Notes: generated by a model not told the origin, from the letters alone. Positions 23,791 through 37,839 are shown, counted from the stretch's first letter. The stretch is 64,000 nt of DNA from Sipunculus nudus (GCA_026874595.1 CM049317.1:56430118-56494117), one strand, 5' to 3'. Numbers and translations are program-made.

Positions 23791-25813
23791 ATTGAGCCTC
23801 AAAGAATTACTGGAAAAACAAATCCTACCTGACATCACACTACAATCACAGACAGTGTTTTCTGACCTTGTGTGACACACCATGCCTCACCTGACTTCAT
23901 TCTACCACTACAGACTGTGCCTCACCTGATTTCACACAACATCAACATACCATGTCTCATTTGACTTCACATACAGGACATGTCTCGACTGACTTCTCAG
24001 AACCACCACAGACCATGTCTCATCTGACTTCACAAAACCATAACATACCGTGTCTCACTTGACTTCACACAACCACCACAGATCATGTTTAAACTGACTC
24101 CACAAAACCTCCACAACCATACGTCATCTGAATTCACACAACCACCACAGACCATGCCTCATTTGACATCACACAACCATCACATACCATGTCTAACCTG
24201 ACTCCACATAACCTCCACAAACAGTATCTCACCTGACTTCACACAACCATCACAAACCATGCATGACTCACTTGACTCCACAAATCCTCCACAAACCATA
24301 TCTCACCTGACTTCACACAAACATCACAGACCATGCCTTATCTGACTTCACACAACCATCACAAACCATGCATGACTCACTTGACTCCACAAAAACTCCA
24401 CAAACCATATCTCACCTGACTTCACACAAACATCACAGACCATGCCTCAACTGACTTCACACAACCATCACAGACCGTGTCTAATATGACTCCACAAAAC
24501 CGCCACAAACATTATCTCACCTGACTTCACATCAATACCACAGACCATGTATGTTTTACCTGACTCCACACAAACCTCCACAAACCATACGTCACCTGAA
24601 TTAACACAACCACCATAGACCATGTCTCACCTGAATTACTCAACCACTACAGACAATGTCCCACATGACCTCTCGTAATTCCTACAGACAATGTCTCAGC
24701 TGACTTCACAAAACCACAACAAACCATGCCTCATCTGACTTCACACGATCATCACAGACAATGCATGACTCACTTGACTCCACAAAACCTCCACAAACTA
24801 TATCTCACCAGACTTCACAAAACCACCACAGACAATGCATAACTCACTTGACTCCACAAAAACTCCACAAACCATATCTCACCTGACTTCACACAAACAT
24901 CACAGATCATGCCTCAACTGACTTCACACAACCATCACAGACCGTGTCTAATCTGACTCCACAAAACCGCCACAAACATTATCTCACCTGACTTCACATC
25001 AATACCACAGACCATGTATGTCTTACCTGATTCAACACAAACCTCCACAAACCATACGTCACCTGAATTAACACAACCACCATAGACCATGTCTCACCTG
25101 ACTTACTCAACCACTACAGACAATGTCCCACATGACCTCTCGTAATTCCTACAGACAATGTCTCAGCTGACTTCACAAAGCCACAAAAAACCATGCCTCA
25201 TCTGAACTCACACGACCATCACAGACAATGCATGACTTACTTGACTCCACAAAACCTCCACAAACTATATCTCACCTGACTTCACAAAACCACCACAGAC
25301 AATGCATGACTCACTTGACTCCACAAAAACTCCACGAACCATATCTCACCTGACATCACACAAACATTACAGACCATGCCTCATCTGAATTCACACAACC
25401 ATTACAGACAACGCATGACTCACCTGACTCCAAATAACCTCAAAACACCATATCTCACCTGAATTCACACAACCATCACAGAAAATGCATGACTCACCTG
25501 ACTCCATAAAACTCGACAAACCATATCTCACTTGACTTCACACAACCACCACAGACAATGCATGACTCACTTGACTCCATAAAACTCGACAAACCATATC
25601 TTATCTGACTTCACACAAACATTACAGACTATGCATGATTCACCTGACTCCACAAAACCTCCACAAACCATATCTCACCTGAATTCAAACAAAACACCAC
25701 AGACCATGCCTCATCTGACTTCACACAACCATCTCAGACCGTGTCTAACCTGACTCCACAAAACCGCCACAATCATTATCTCACCTGACTTCACATCAAT
25801 ACCACAGACCATG

Positions 25814-28800
25814 TATGTCTCATCGACTCAACACAAACCTCCACAAACCAAAACTCACCTGAATTCACACAACCACCACAGACAATGCATGACTCACTTG
25901 ACTCCATAAAACTCGACAAACCATATCTTATCTGACTTCACACAACCATCACAGACTATGCATGATTCACCTGACTCCACAAAACCTCCACAAACCATAT
26001 CTCACCTGAATTCAAACAAACCACCACAGACCATGCCTCATCTGACTTCACACAACCATCACAGACCGTGTCTAACCTTACTCCACAAAACCGCCACAAT
26101 CATTATCTCACCTGACTTCACATCAATACCACAGACCATGTATGTCTCATCGACTCAACACAAACCTCCACAAACCAAAACTCACCTGAATTCAAACAAA
26201 CCACCACAGACCATGCCTCATCTGACTTCACACAACCATCTCAGACCGTGTCTAACCTTACTCCACAAAACCGCCACAATCATTATCTCACCTGACTTCA
26301 CATCAATACCACAGACCATGTATGTCTCATCGACTCAACACAAACCTCCACAAACCAAAACTCACCTGAATTCACACAACCACCACAGACAATGCATGAC
26401 TCACTTGACTCCATAACACTCGACAAACCATATCTTATCTGACTTCACACAAACATTACACACTATGCATGATTCACCTGACTCCACAAAACCTCCACAA
26501 ACCATATCTCACCTGAATTCAAACAAACCACCACAGACCATGCCTCATCTGACTTCACACAACCATCTCAGACCGTGTCTAACCTGACTCCACAAAACCG
26601 CCACAATCATTATCTCACCTGACTTCACATCAATACCACAGACCATGTATGTCTCATCGACTCAACACAAACCTCCACAAACCAAACGTCACCTGAATTC
26701 AAACAAACCACCACAGACCATGCCTCATCTGACTTCACACAACCATCTCAGACCATGTCTAACCTTACTCCACAAAACCGCCACAATCATTATCTCACCT
26801 GACTTCACATCAATACCACAGACCATGTATGTCTCATCGACTCAACACAAACCTCCACAAACCAAAACTCACCTGAATTCACACAACCACCACAGACAAA
26901 GCATGACTCACTTGACGTCAGCAAAACCTCCACAAATCATATCTCACTTGACTTCACACAACCACCACAGACAATGCATGACTCACTTGACTCCATAAAA
27001 CTCGACAAACCATATCTTATCTGACTTCACACAAACATTACAGACTATGCATGATTCACCTGACTCCACAAAACCTCCACAAACCATATCTCACCTGAAT
27101 TCAAACAAACCACCACAGACCATGCCTCATCTGACTTCACACAACCATCTCAGACCGTGTCTAACCTGACTCCACAAAACCGCCACAATCATTATCTCAC
27201 CTGACTTCACATCAATACCACAGACCATGTATGTCTCATCGACTCAACACAAACCTCCACAAACCAAAACTCACCTGAATTCACACAACCACCACAGACA
27301 ATGCATGACTCACTTGACTCCATAAAACTCGACAAACCATATCTCACCTGAATTCAAACAAACCACCACAGACCATGCCTCATCTGACTTCACACAACCA
27401 TCTCAGACCGTGTCTAACCTGACTCCACAAAACCGCCACAATCATTATCTCACCTGACTTCACATCAATACCACAGACCATGTATGTCTCATCGACTCAA
27501 CACAAACCTCCACAAACCAAAACTCACCTGAATTCACACAACCACCACAGACAATGCATGACTCACTTGACTCCATAAAACTCGACAAACCATATCTCAC
27601 CTGAATTCAAACAAACCACCACAGACCATGCCTCATCTGACTTCACACAACCATCTCAGACCGTGTCTAACCTTACTCCACAAAACCGCCACAATCATTA
27701 TCTCACCTGACTTCACATCAATACCACAGACCATGTATGTCTCATCGACTCAACACAAACCTCCACAAACCAAAACTCACCTGAATTCACACAACCACCA
27801 CAGACAATGCATGACTCACTTGACTCCATAAAACTCGACAAACCATATCTTATCTGACTTCACACAAACATTACACACTATGCATGATTCACCTGACTCC
27901 ACAAAACCTCCACAAACCATATCTCACCTGAATTCAAACAAACCACCACAGACCATGCCTCATCTGACTTCACACAACCATCTCAGACCGTGTCTAACCT
28001 GACTCCACAAAACCGCCACAATCATTATCTCACCTGACTTCACATCAATACCACAGACCATGTATGTCTCATCGACTCAACACAAACCTCCACAAACCAA
28101 AACTCACCTGAATTCACACAACCACCACAGACAATGCATGACTCACTTGACTTCATATAACTCGACAAACCATATCTCACCTGAATTCAAACAAACCACC
28201 ACAGACCATGCCTCATCTGACTTCACACAACCATCTCAGATCGTGTCTAACCTTACTCCACAAAACCGCCACAATCATTATCTCACCTGACTTCACATCA
28301 ATACCACAGACCATGTATGTCTCATCGACTCAACACCAACCTCCACAAACCAAAACTCACCTGAATTCACACAACCACCACAGACAATGCATGACTCACT
28401 TGACTCCATAAAACTCGACAAACCATATCTCACCTGAATTCAAACAAACCACCACAGACCATGCCTCATCTGACTTCACACAACCATCTCAGACCGTGTC
28501 TAACCTTACTCCACAAAACCGCCACAATCATTATCTCACCTGACTTCACATCAATACCACAGACCATGTATGTCTCATCGACTCAACACAAACCTCCACA
28601 AACCAAAACTCACCTGAATTCACACAACCACCACAGACAATGCATGACTCACTTGACGTCAGCAAAACCTCCACAAATCATATCTCACTTGACTTCACAC
28701 AACCACCACAGACAATGCATGACTCACTTGACTCCATAAAACTCGACAAACCATATCTTATCTGACTTCACACAACCATCACAGACTATGCATGATTCAC

Positions 28801-30560
28801 CTGACTCCACAAAACCTCCACAAACCATATCTCACCTGAATTCAAACAAACCACCACAGACCATGCCTCATCTGACTTCACACAACCATCTCAGACCGTG
28901 TCTAACCTGACTCCACAAAACCGCCACAATCATTATCTCACCTGACTTCACATCAATACCACAGACCATGTATGTCTCATCGACTCAACACAAACCTCCA
29001 CAAACCAAAACTCACCTGAATTCACACAACCACCACAGACAATGCATGACTCACTTGACTCCATAAAACTCGACAAACCATATCTCACCTGAATTCAAAC
29101 AAACCACCACAGACCATGCCTCATCTGACTTCACACAACCATCTCAGACCGTGTCTAACCTTACTCCACAAAACCGCCACAATCATTATCTCACCTGACT
29201 TCACATCAATACCACAGACCATGTATGTCTCATCGACTCAACACCAACCTCCACAAACCAAAACTCACCTGAATTCACACAACCACCACAGACAATGCAT
29301 GACTCACTTGACTCCATAAAACTCGACAAACCATATCTTATCTGACTTCACACAAACATTACAAACTATGCATGATTCACCTGACTCCACAAAACCTCCA
29401 CAAACCATATCTCACCTGAATTCAAACAAACCACCACAGACCATGCCTCATCTGACTTCACACAACCATCTCAGACCGTGTCTAACCTGACTCCACAAAA
29501 CCGCCACAATCATTATCTCACCTGACTTCACATCAATACCACAGACCATGTATGTCTCATCGACTCAACACAAACCTCCACAAACCAAAACTCACCTGAA
29601 TTCACACAACCACCACAGACAACGCATGACTCACTTGACGTCAGCAAAACCTCCACAAATCATATCTCACTTGACTTCACACAACCACCACAGACAATGC
29701 ATGACTCACTTGACTCCATAAAACTCGACAAACCATATCTTATCTGACTTCACACAACCATCACAGACTATGCATGATTCACCTGACTCCACAAAACCTC
29801 CACAAACCATATCTCACCTGAATTCAAACAAACCACCACAGACCATGCCTCATCTGACTTCACACAACCATCTCAGACCGTGTCTAACCTGACTCCACAA
29901 AACCGCCACAATCATTATCTCACCTGACTTCACATCAATACCACAGACCATGTATGTCTCATCGACTCAACACCAACCTCCACAAACCAAAACTCACCTG
30001 AATTCAAACAAACCACCACAGACCATGCCTCATCTGACTTCACACAACCATCACAGACCGTGTCTAACCTGACTCCACAAAACCGCCACAATCATTATCT
30101 CACCTGACTTCACATCAATACCACAGACCATGTATGTCTCATCGACTCAACTCAAACCTCCACAAACCATAACTCGCCTGAATTAACACAACCACCACAG
30201 ACAAAGCATGACTCACTTGACGTCAGCAAAACCTCCACAAATCATATCTCAGTTGACTTCACACAACCACCACAGACAATGCATGACTCACTTGACTCCA
30301 TAAAACTCGACAAACCATATCTTATCTGACTTCACACAACCATCACAGACTATGCATAATTCACCTGACTCCACAAAACCTCCACAAACCATATCTCACC
30401 TGAATTCAAACAAACCACCACAGACCATGCCTCATCTGACTTCACACAACCATCTCAGACCGTGTCTAACCTGACTCCACAAAACCACCACAATCATTAT
30501 CTCACGTAACTTCACATCAATACCACAGACCATGTATGTCTCATCGACTCAACACAAACC
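25814..30560. repeat. Higher-order repeat zone of family B with four unit lengths
   Basis: A marker monomer, TATGTCTCATCGACTCAAC, starts at 25814, 26141, 26321, 26648, 26828, 27230, 27483, 27736, 28063, 28316, 28569, 28971, 29224, 29551, 29953, 30133 and 30535. The spacings are 327, 180, 327, 180, 402, 253, 253, 327, 253, 253, 402, 253, 327, 402, 180 and 402, so only four lengths occur, in steps of 73-75 bp (two monomers). Copies are nearly identical. An isolated further copy is near 32.69 kb. Confidence 0.9.
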
Positions 30561-30579
30561 TCCACAAACCAAACGTCAC

Positions 30580-31330
30580 CTGAATTCACACAACCACCAA
30601 AGACCATGTCTCACCTGACTAACTCAACCACAACAGACAATGTCTCACATGACCTCACGTAATTCCTACAGACAATGTCTCAGCTGACTTCACAAAGCCA
30701 CAGCAAACCATGCCTCATCTGACTTCACACGACCACCACAGACCATGTCTCAACTGACTTACTTAACCACCACAGACAATGTCTCACATGACCTCACGTA
30801 ATTCCTACAGACAATGTCTCAGCTGACTTCACAAAGCCACAACACACCATGCTTCATCTGACTTCACAGAACCACCACAGACCATGTCTCACCTGACTTA
30901 CTCAACCACTACAGACAATGTCTCACATGACCTCACGTAATTCCTACAGTCAATGTCTCAGCTGACTTCACAAAGCCACAACAAACTATGCTTCATCTGA
31001 CTTCACACGACCACCACAGACCATGTCTCACCTGACTTACTCAACCACTACAGACAATGTCTCACATGACCTCACGTAATTCCTACAGACAATGTCTCAG
31101 CTGAATTCACAAAGCCACAACAAACTATTCTTCATCTGACTTCACACGACAACCACAGACCATGTCTCACCTGACTTACTCAACCACTACAGACAATATC
31201 TCACATGACCTCACGTAATTCCTACAGACAATGTCTCAGCTGAATTCACAAAGCCACAACAAACCAATCTTCATCTGACTTCACACGACCACCACAGACC
31301 ATGTCTCACCTGACTTACTCAACCACAACA
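30580..31330. repeat. 139-bp four-monomer higher-order repeat
   Basis: The marker CCTCACGTAATTCCTACAG recurs at about 30653, 30792, 30931, 31070 and 31209, exactly 139 bp apart. Further copies occur near 31.80, 31.93, 32.81, 33.37, 33.51 and 33.65 kb. Confidence 0.85.
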
Positions 31331-31379
31331 GACCATGCCTCACCTGACTGCAAACAACCACCACAGACAATGCCTCACC

Positions 31380-34110
31380 TGACTTCCTACAATCAACGCA
31401 TACTATGCCTCACCTGACTTCACAGAACCACAACAGACCATGTCTAACCTGACTTCCCACAACCAGCGCATACCAAACTCACCTGACTTCACACAACCAC
31501 TACAGAATATGTCTCACGTGACTTCAAACAACCACCACGGACCATACCTCACATCATTTCATACAACCACTCCAGACCATGTCTCACCTGACTTCAAACA
31601 ACCGCCACAGACCATTTCTCACCTGACTTCCTACAATCACTACAGAACATGTCTCACCTGACATCACACAACCACCACAGACCATGTCTCACCTGACTTC
31701 ACAGTACCACCATAAACCTTGTCTCACCTGACATCACACAACCACCACAGACCATGTCTCACCTGACTTACTCAACCACTACAGACAATGTCTCACATGA
31801 CCTCACGTAATTCCTACAGACAATGTCTCAGCTGACTTCACAAAGCCACAACAAACTATGCTTCATCTGACTTCACACGACCACCACAGACCATGTCTCA
31901 CCTGACTAACTCAACCACTAAAGATATTGTCTCACATGACCTCACGTAATTCCTACAGACAATGTCTCAGCTGACTTCACAAAGCCACAAAAAACCATGG
32001 CTCATCTGACTTCACACGACCATCACAGACAATGCATGACTCACTTGACTCCACAAAACCTCCCCAAACCATATCTCACCTGACTTCACAAAACCACTAC
32101 AGACAATGCATGACTCACTTGACTCCACAAAAACTCCACGAACCATATATCACCTGACATCACACAAACATTACAGACCATGCCTCATCTGAATTCACAC
32201 AACCATTACAGACAACGAATGACTCACCTGACTCCAAATAACCTCCAAACACCATATCTCACCTGAATTCACACAACCATCACAGAAAATGCATGACTCA
32301 CCTGACTCCACAAAACCTCCAAAAAACCATAACTTTCCTGAATTCACACAACCACCACAGACAAAGCATGACTCACTTGACGTCAGCAAAACCTCCACAA
32401 ATCATATCTCACCTGAATTCACACAACCACCACAGACAATGCATGACTCACTTGACTCCATAAAACTCGACAAACCATATCTTATCTGACTTCACACAAA
32501 CATTACAGACTATGCATGATTTACCTGACTCCACAAAACCTCCACAAACCATATCTCACCTGAATTCAAACAAACCACCACAGACCATGCCTCATCTGAC
32601 TTCACACAACCATCTCAGACCGTGTCTAACCTTACTCCACAAAACCGCCACAATCATTATCTCACCTGACTTCACATCAATACCACAGAACATGTATGTC
32701 TCATCGACTCAACACAAACCTCCACAAACCAAACGTCACCTGAATTCACACAACCATCAAAGACCATGTCTCACCTGACTAACTCAACCACAACAGACAA
32801 TGTCTCACATGACCTCACGTAATTCCTACAGACAATGTCTCAGCTGACTTCACAAAACCACAGCAAACCATGCCTCATCTGACTTCACACGACCACAACA
32901 GACCATGCCTCACCTGACTGAAAACAACCACCACAGACAATGCCTCACCTGACTTCCTACAATCAACGCATACTATGCCTCACCTGACTTCACAGAACCA
33001 CAACAGACCATGTCTAACCTGACTTCCCACAACCAGCGCATACCAAACTCACCTGACTTCACACAACCACTACAGAATATGTCTCACCTGACTTCAAACA
33101 ACCACCACGGACCATACCTCACATCATTTCATACAACCACTACAGACCATGTCTCACCTGACTTCAAACAACCGCCACAGATCATTTCTCACCTGACTTC
33201 CTACAACCACTACAGACCATGTCTCACCTGACATCACACAACCACCACAGACCATGTCTCACCTGACTTCACAGAACCACCATAAACCTTGTCTCACCTG
33301 ACATCACACAACCACCACAGACCATGTCTCACCTGACTTACTCAACCACTACAGACAATGTCTCATATGACCTCACGTAATTCCTACAGAAAATGTCTCA
33401 GCTGACTTCACAAAGCCACAACAAACCCAGCTCATCTGACTTCACACGACCACCACAGACCATGTCTCACCTGACTAACTCAACCACTACAGACAATGTC
33501 TCACATGACCTCACGTAATTCCTACAGACAATTTCTCAGCTGAATTCACAAAGCCACAACAAACTATTCTTTATCTGACTTCACACGACCACCACAGACC
33601 ATGTCTCACCTGACTTACTCAACCACTACAGACAATATCTCACATGACCTCACGTAATTCCTACAGACAATGTCCCAGCTGAATTCACAAAGCCACAACA
33701 AACCAATCTTCATCTGACTTCACACGACCACCACAGACCATGTCTCACCTGACTTACTCAACCACAACAGACCATGCCTCACCTGACTGCAAACAACCAC
33801 CACAGACAATGGCTCACCTGACTTCCTACAATCAACGCATACTATGCCTCACCTGACTTCACAGAACCACAACAGACCATGTCTAACCTGACTTCCCACA
33901 ACCAGCGCATACCAAACTCACCTGACTTCACACAACCACTACAGAATATGTCTCACCTGACTTCAAACAACCACCACGGACCATACCTCACATCACTTCA
34001 TACAACCACTACAGACCATGTCTCACCTGACATCACACACCCACCACAGACCATTTCTCACCTGACTTCCTACAACCACTACAGACCATGTCTCACCTGA
34101 CATCACAGAA
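31380..34110. repeat. Larger duplicated blocks within family B
   Basis: A block with unusual monomers (AATCAACGCATACTATGCC, then ACAACCAGCGCATACCAAAC) occurs three times, near 31.38, 32.95 and 33.82 kb, with offsets of about 1570 and 869 bp. The copies are almost identical over several hundred bases. Confidence 0.8.
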
Positions 34111-34696
34111 CCACCACAGACCATGTCTCACCTGACTTCACAGAACCACCATAAACCATGTCTCACCTGATTTCATACAACGATTACATACCAGGTCTCA
34201 CCAGACATCACACAACCACCACAGACAATGCCTTACCTGATTTAACACAACCACTACAGACCTTGCCTCACCTGATTTAACACAACCATAACAGACAATG
34301 CCTCACCTGATTTAACACAACCACTACAGACCATGCCTCACCTGATTTAACACAACCACTACAGACCATGCCTCACCTGATTTAACACAACCGCCACAGA
34401 CCATGCCTCACCTGACTTCACAGAACCACCATAAACCATGTCTCACCTGATTTCATACAATCATTACATACCAGGTCTCACCAGACATCACACAACCACC
34501 ACAGACAATGCCTCGCCTGATTTAACACAACCACTACAGACCATGCCTCACCTGACTTGACACAACCACTACAGACCATGCCTCACCTGACTTCACATAA
34601 CCACTACAGACAATGTTTCAACTGACTTTATACAACCACTACAGACCATGCCTCACCTGACTTGACACAACCACTACAGACCATGTCTCATCTTAC

Positions 34697-34755
34697 ATCA
34701 CACAACCACCACGGTCTGTGGTGGTTTTGTGAAGTAAGGTGACTTCACCTACGGA
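34697..34755. repeat. Single inverted monomer and hairpin, copy 1
   Basis: Orientation flips for about one monomer: AACCACCAC-GGTCT-GTGGTGGTT (34704..34726) is a 9-bp perfect stem with a 5-base loop. It is followed by TTGTGAAGTAAGGTGA, the reverse complement of a normal monomer segment, before normal orientation resumes. Confidence 0.85.
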
Positions 34756-35387
34756 CCATGTCTCACCTTAATTCCCATACCGGCTATGGCTCACCTGACT
34801 TCACATACAGACCATGCCTCACCTGACTTCACATACAGACCCTGTCACACCTGACTTCACGTACAGACCATGTCTCATCTGGCCTCACAAACTCACCATG
34901 TCTCACCTTACTCATCATTGAGACCATGTCTCACCTGAATTCACATACAGACCATGCCTCACCTGATTTAACACAACCGCCACAGACCATGCCTCACCTG
35001 ACTTCACAGAACCACCATAAACCATGTCTCACCTGATTTAATACAATCATTACATACCAGGTCTCACCAGACATCACACAACCACCACAGACAATGCCTC
35101 GCCTGATTTAACACAACCACTACAGACCATGCCTCACCTGACTTGACACAACCACTACAGACCATGCCTCACCTGACTTCACATAACCACTACAGACAAT
35201 GTTTCAACTGACTTTATACAACCACTACAGACCATGCCTCACCTGACTTGACACAACCACTACAGACCATGCCTCACCTGACTTGACACAACCACTACAG
35301 GCCATGCCTCACCTGACTTCACATAACCACTACAGACCATGCTTCACCTGACTTCACATAACCACTACAGACCATGTCTCATCTTAC

Positions 35388-35446
35388 ATCACACAACCAC
35401 CACGGTCTGTGGTGGTTTTGTGAAGTAAGGTGACTTCACCTACGGA
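35388..35446. repeat. Single inverted monomer and hairpin, copy 2
   Basis: Exact second copy of the inverted-monomer junction 691 bp downstream (hairpin 35395..35417), part of a duplicated block of about 690 bp. Confidence 0.85.
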
Positions 35447-35810
35447 CCATGTCTCACCTTAATTCCCATACCGGCTATGGCTCACCTGACTTCACATACA
35501 GACCATGCCTCACCTGACTTCACATACAGACCCTGTCACACCTGACTTCACGTACAGACCATGTCTCATCTGGCCTCACAAACACACCATGTCTCACCTT
35601 ACTCATCATTGAGACCATGTCTCACCTGAATTCACATACAGACCATGTCTCACCTGGTCTCAAAAACAGACCATGTCTCACCTTACTTATCATACAGACC
35701 ATGTCTCAATTGACTTCACATAGACCATGTCTCACCTGGGCTCACAAACAGACCATGTCTCACCATACTTATCATACAGACCATGTCTCACCTGACTTCA
35801 CAAACGAACC

Positions 35811-36179
35811 TCAGGAAATAAAAAAAATACCTTTTTGTGCCTTTCAACAAGTTTATAAAACTCGTAATAACAAAACATATAATGAATGGAATAATATTTT
35901 AACGAGTTCTAGCTTTCACACTACTGTTAAAAAGGGTGTTGATTTTGGTCTCTAGATGGCATTAGTATATGGTAAAGAAGGCTCAACCAAACGAAGAGCA
36001 TTCTGACAAAAAAAAATGCAACGTGGGTCAGTCGTAACAGTGTTCCCCTAACTCTGCCGATTTGGAGACAGAGACAGGCGTAAAGGATAGTACAAGCATG
36101 CTTAAAAGACCTTGTATTGTGATTTCACTTATTGCATCAGGGAAAAATACGTACCAATCACCCATGAAATTTTCATCCT
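35811..36179. other. Right boundary of the satellite and unique spacer
   Basis: Satellite sequence stops after CAAACGAACCTCAGG. What follows is ordinary AT-rich DNA with no gene. Confidence 0.6.
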
Positions 36180-36210
36180 TTCTCTGTCTGTCTGTCTGTC
36201 TGTCTGTTTG

Positions 36211-36262
<52 letters not shown>
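36180..36262. repeat. (CTGT)n-(CT)n microsatellite
   Basis: Short CTGT repeat passing into a pure CT run. Confidence 0.95.
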
Positions 36263-36265
<3 letters not shown>

Positions 36266-36412
36266 TACCTTAAGTTAAAAAACATTTTTACATAGAGTTA
36301 AAAAGGAATGGTCGGATATAAGATCACTTTTTAATACTGTTCAGAAGAATAACGGGTATTCATACAGATAAATACGAGAAAATAAACGTATGTACCACAA
36401 GGGAAGAACATG

Positions 36413-36632
36413 CACGCTCTCTCCCTCCTTTCTCTCTCGCTCTCACTCCCTCACACATTCTCTCACTCTTTATCTCATTGTCTTACTCTCTCTTCAATTC
36501 TCTCTCTCACATACTCTCCCTCTCACACTATCTCACTCTGTCTCACTCTCTAATTCTCTTTCTCCCACTCTCTCATTCTCTCTTTCTCTCGCTCTCTCTC
36601 TCACATACTCTCCCTATCCCCCGCTCTCTATG
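36413..36632. repeat. CT-rich imperfect tract
   Basis: CTCTCTC, CACTCTC and CTCAC variants over about 220 bases. Ser/Leu-rich open frame is an artefact. Confidence 0.9.
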
Positions 36633-36759
36633 ATTCTTAACTCTTACGCACATAGGAGCGAAACATGAGTCAGTGCCAGATCAAAAGCACAGTGGCCATG
36701 GATAAAGTGTCTTTCTTTTTTTCTCTATAGGTGTAATGTTACATCAAATCATGCAAGTG

Positions 36760-37060
36760 ATACGGCCATCCCCTCCCGCCTACCCGAGTGAGGCTGGCCG
36801 CAAATTGTAGGATGCGGCTAAACATCGCCCACTTCAAAGCCCTTCATTTAGTGGCTGTGTTGGTATATTTAAGGGCTTGCTCTAAACGGTGGGGGTTCCT
36901 TTTTAATTGTGTCTCAACCGCAGCCTGAGGCAATACAAATAAAAGTTTCTTTCCTATATAACCGTTTGTACCTCGGAAGCAAATGGGAGGTTTTTATGTC
37001 GGTGTTATAAGCTTGGCACGAGCCCCGTCAAGGCAGGAGTGCTTGGGAAAAAAAAGAACT
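36760..37060. repeat. GC-richer block, possibly an old SINE or transposon
   Basis: Unique-looking sequence (GAGTGAGGCTGGCCGC, GGCTTGCTCTAAACGG, TTGGCACGAGCCCCGTCAAG) in AT-rich DNA, ending near an A-rich run GGGAAAAAAAAG. No boxes A/B or inverted ends confirmed. Confidence 0.3.
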
Positions 37061-37830
37061 TTTAAGTGTCTTTGGTTGCTGTTATTTATATACTCCTGTG
37101 TATAGGAAGTTTGGGATTTTTTCACGCATATCGCATATTTTTTTCACATATCGATTCTATCTAAGAGGTTCTCATCCTTTTCATGAGACAATTTTTGTTT
37201 TATGAACTTATTATCTGATGGTGTATAAATTAGGTTTTTTTTTTTACAAAATTTCTTCCTGAAATTCCTTTTGTAATGGCGATTTCATACGTATATGTAT
37301 ACCATATGATGTATATAGTTTGAAACAAGGAGAATTTTGACGTCAATAATGGAAGCACAAATTTCATGTTTTTTTGTCAAATTTGCTGAAGATCAATAAA
37401 TTAAGTTGTTAAAGTTTTCAGTTTTGATAGACGTTACGTAGATGCATGATATACAGGTGCAACGATATGTAGGTACGACGATATATTTGCAAATACGTGT
37501 TTATGTTTATGGATATATATATATATATATGATTATGGATACACATATGTATGGTATGTATACATGTATGTATATGTATATATATATGTGTTTGAATTTT
37601 GTAATGAGTTGCAAAATGTTAACGTGCATATATCCTTGTACACGTTTGTATATGTTTGGAGAAATAAACATTAAAAAAAATTACACTATACAATATGATG
37701 TATAACATATCACAATATTTCACTATTTTGTAACAGTGAGATTTATAAAACAAATGGAATATATCTTGAATACATGTCATTTTATATTAAATGGACTGAT
37801 TTTTTTTCAGTTTAACTTTGAAAAAAAGGT
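37061..37830. other. AT-rich noncoding DNA
   Basis: Contains TATATA and ATGTATG runs at about 37.51-37.59 kb and a TGACGTCA at 37338..37345. No gene. Confidence 0.5.
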
Positions 37831-37839
37831 ACAACGATA

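Larger units (their letters stand above)
23791..35810. repeat. 12-kb satellite array, family B (35-36-bp monomers)
   Basis: Head-to-tail monomers of the form CCACCACAGACCATGTCTCA followed by CCTGACTTCACACAA, with many subtypes. Four zones can be seen: diverged monomers (23.8-25.8 kb), a complex higher-order repeat (25.8-30.6 kb), a 139-bp four-monomer repeat plus larger duplications (30.6-34.1 kb), and simpler or shortened monomers near the right edge (34.1-35.8 kb). The + strand is A/C-rich and very poor in G. Thr/His/Pro-rich open frames are translations of the repeat, not genes. Confidence 0.97.

Noticed and set aside
25958-29319. Many Thr/His/Pro-rich open frames (about 67-152 codons) that look like a repeated protein
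   Set aside because: They are translations of 35-36-bp satellite monomers. Stops recur when a 35-bp unit shifts the frame, and there is no start context, splice signal or domain.
22271-35810. CRISPR array
   Set aside because: Units are contiguous tandem monomers without unique spacers, in a eukaryotic genome.
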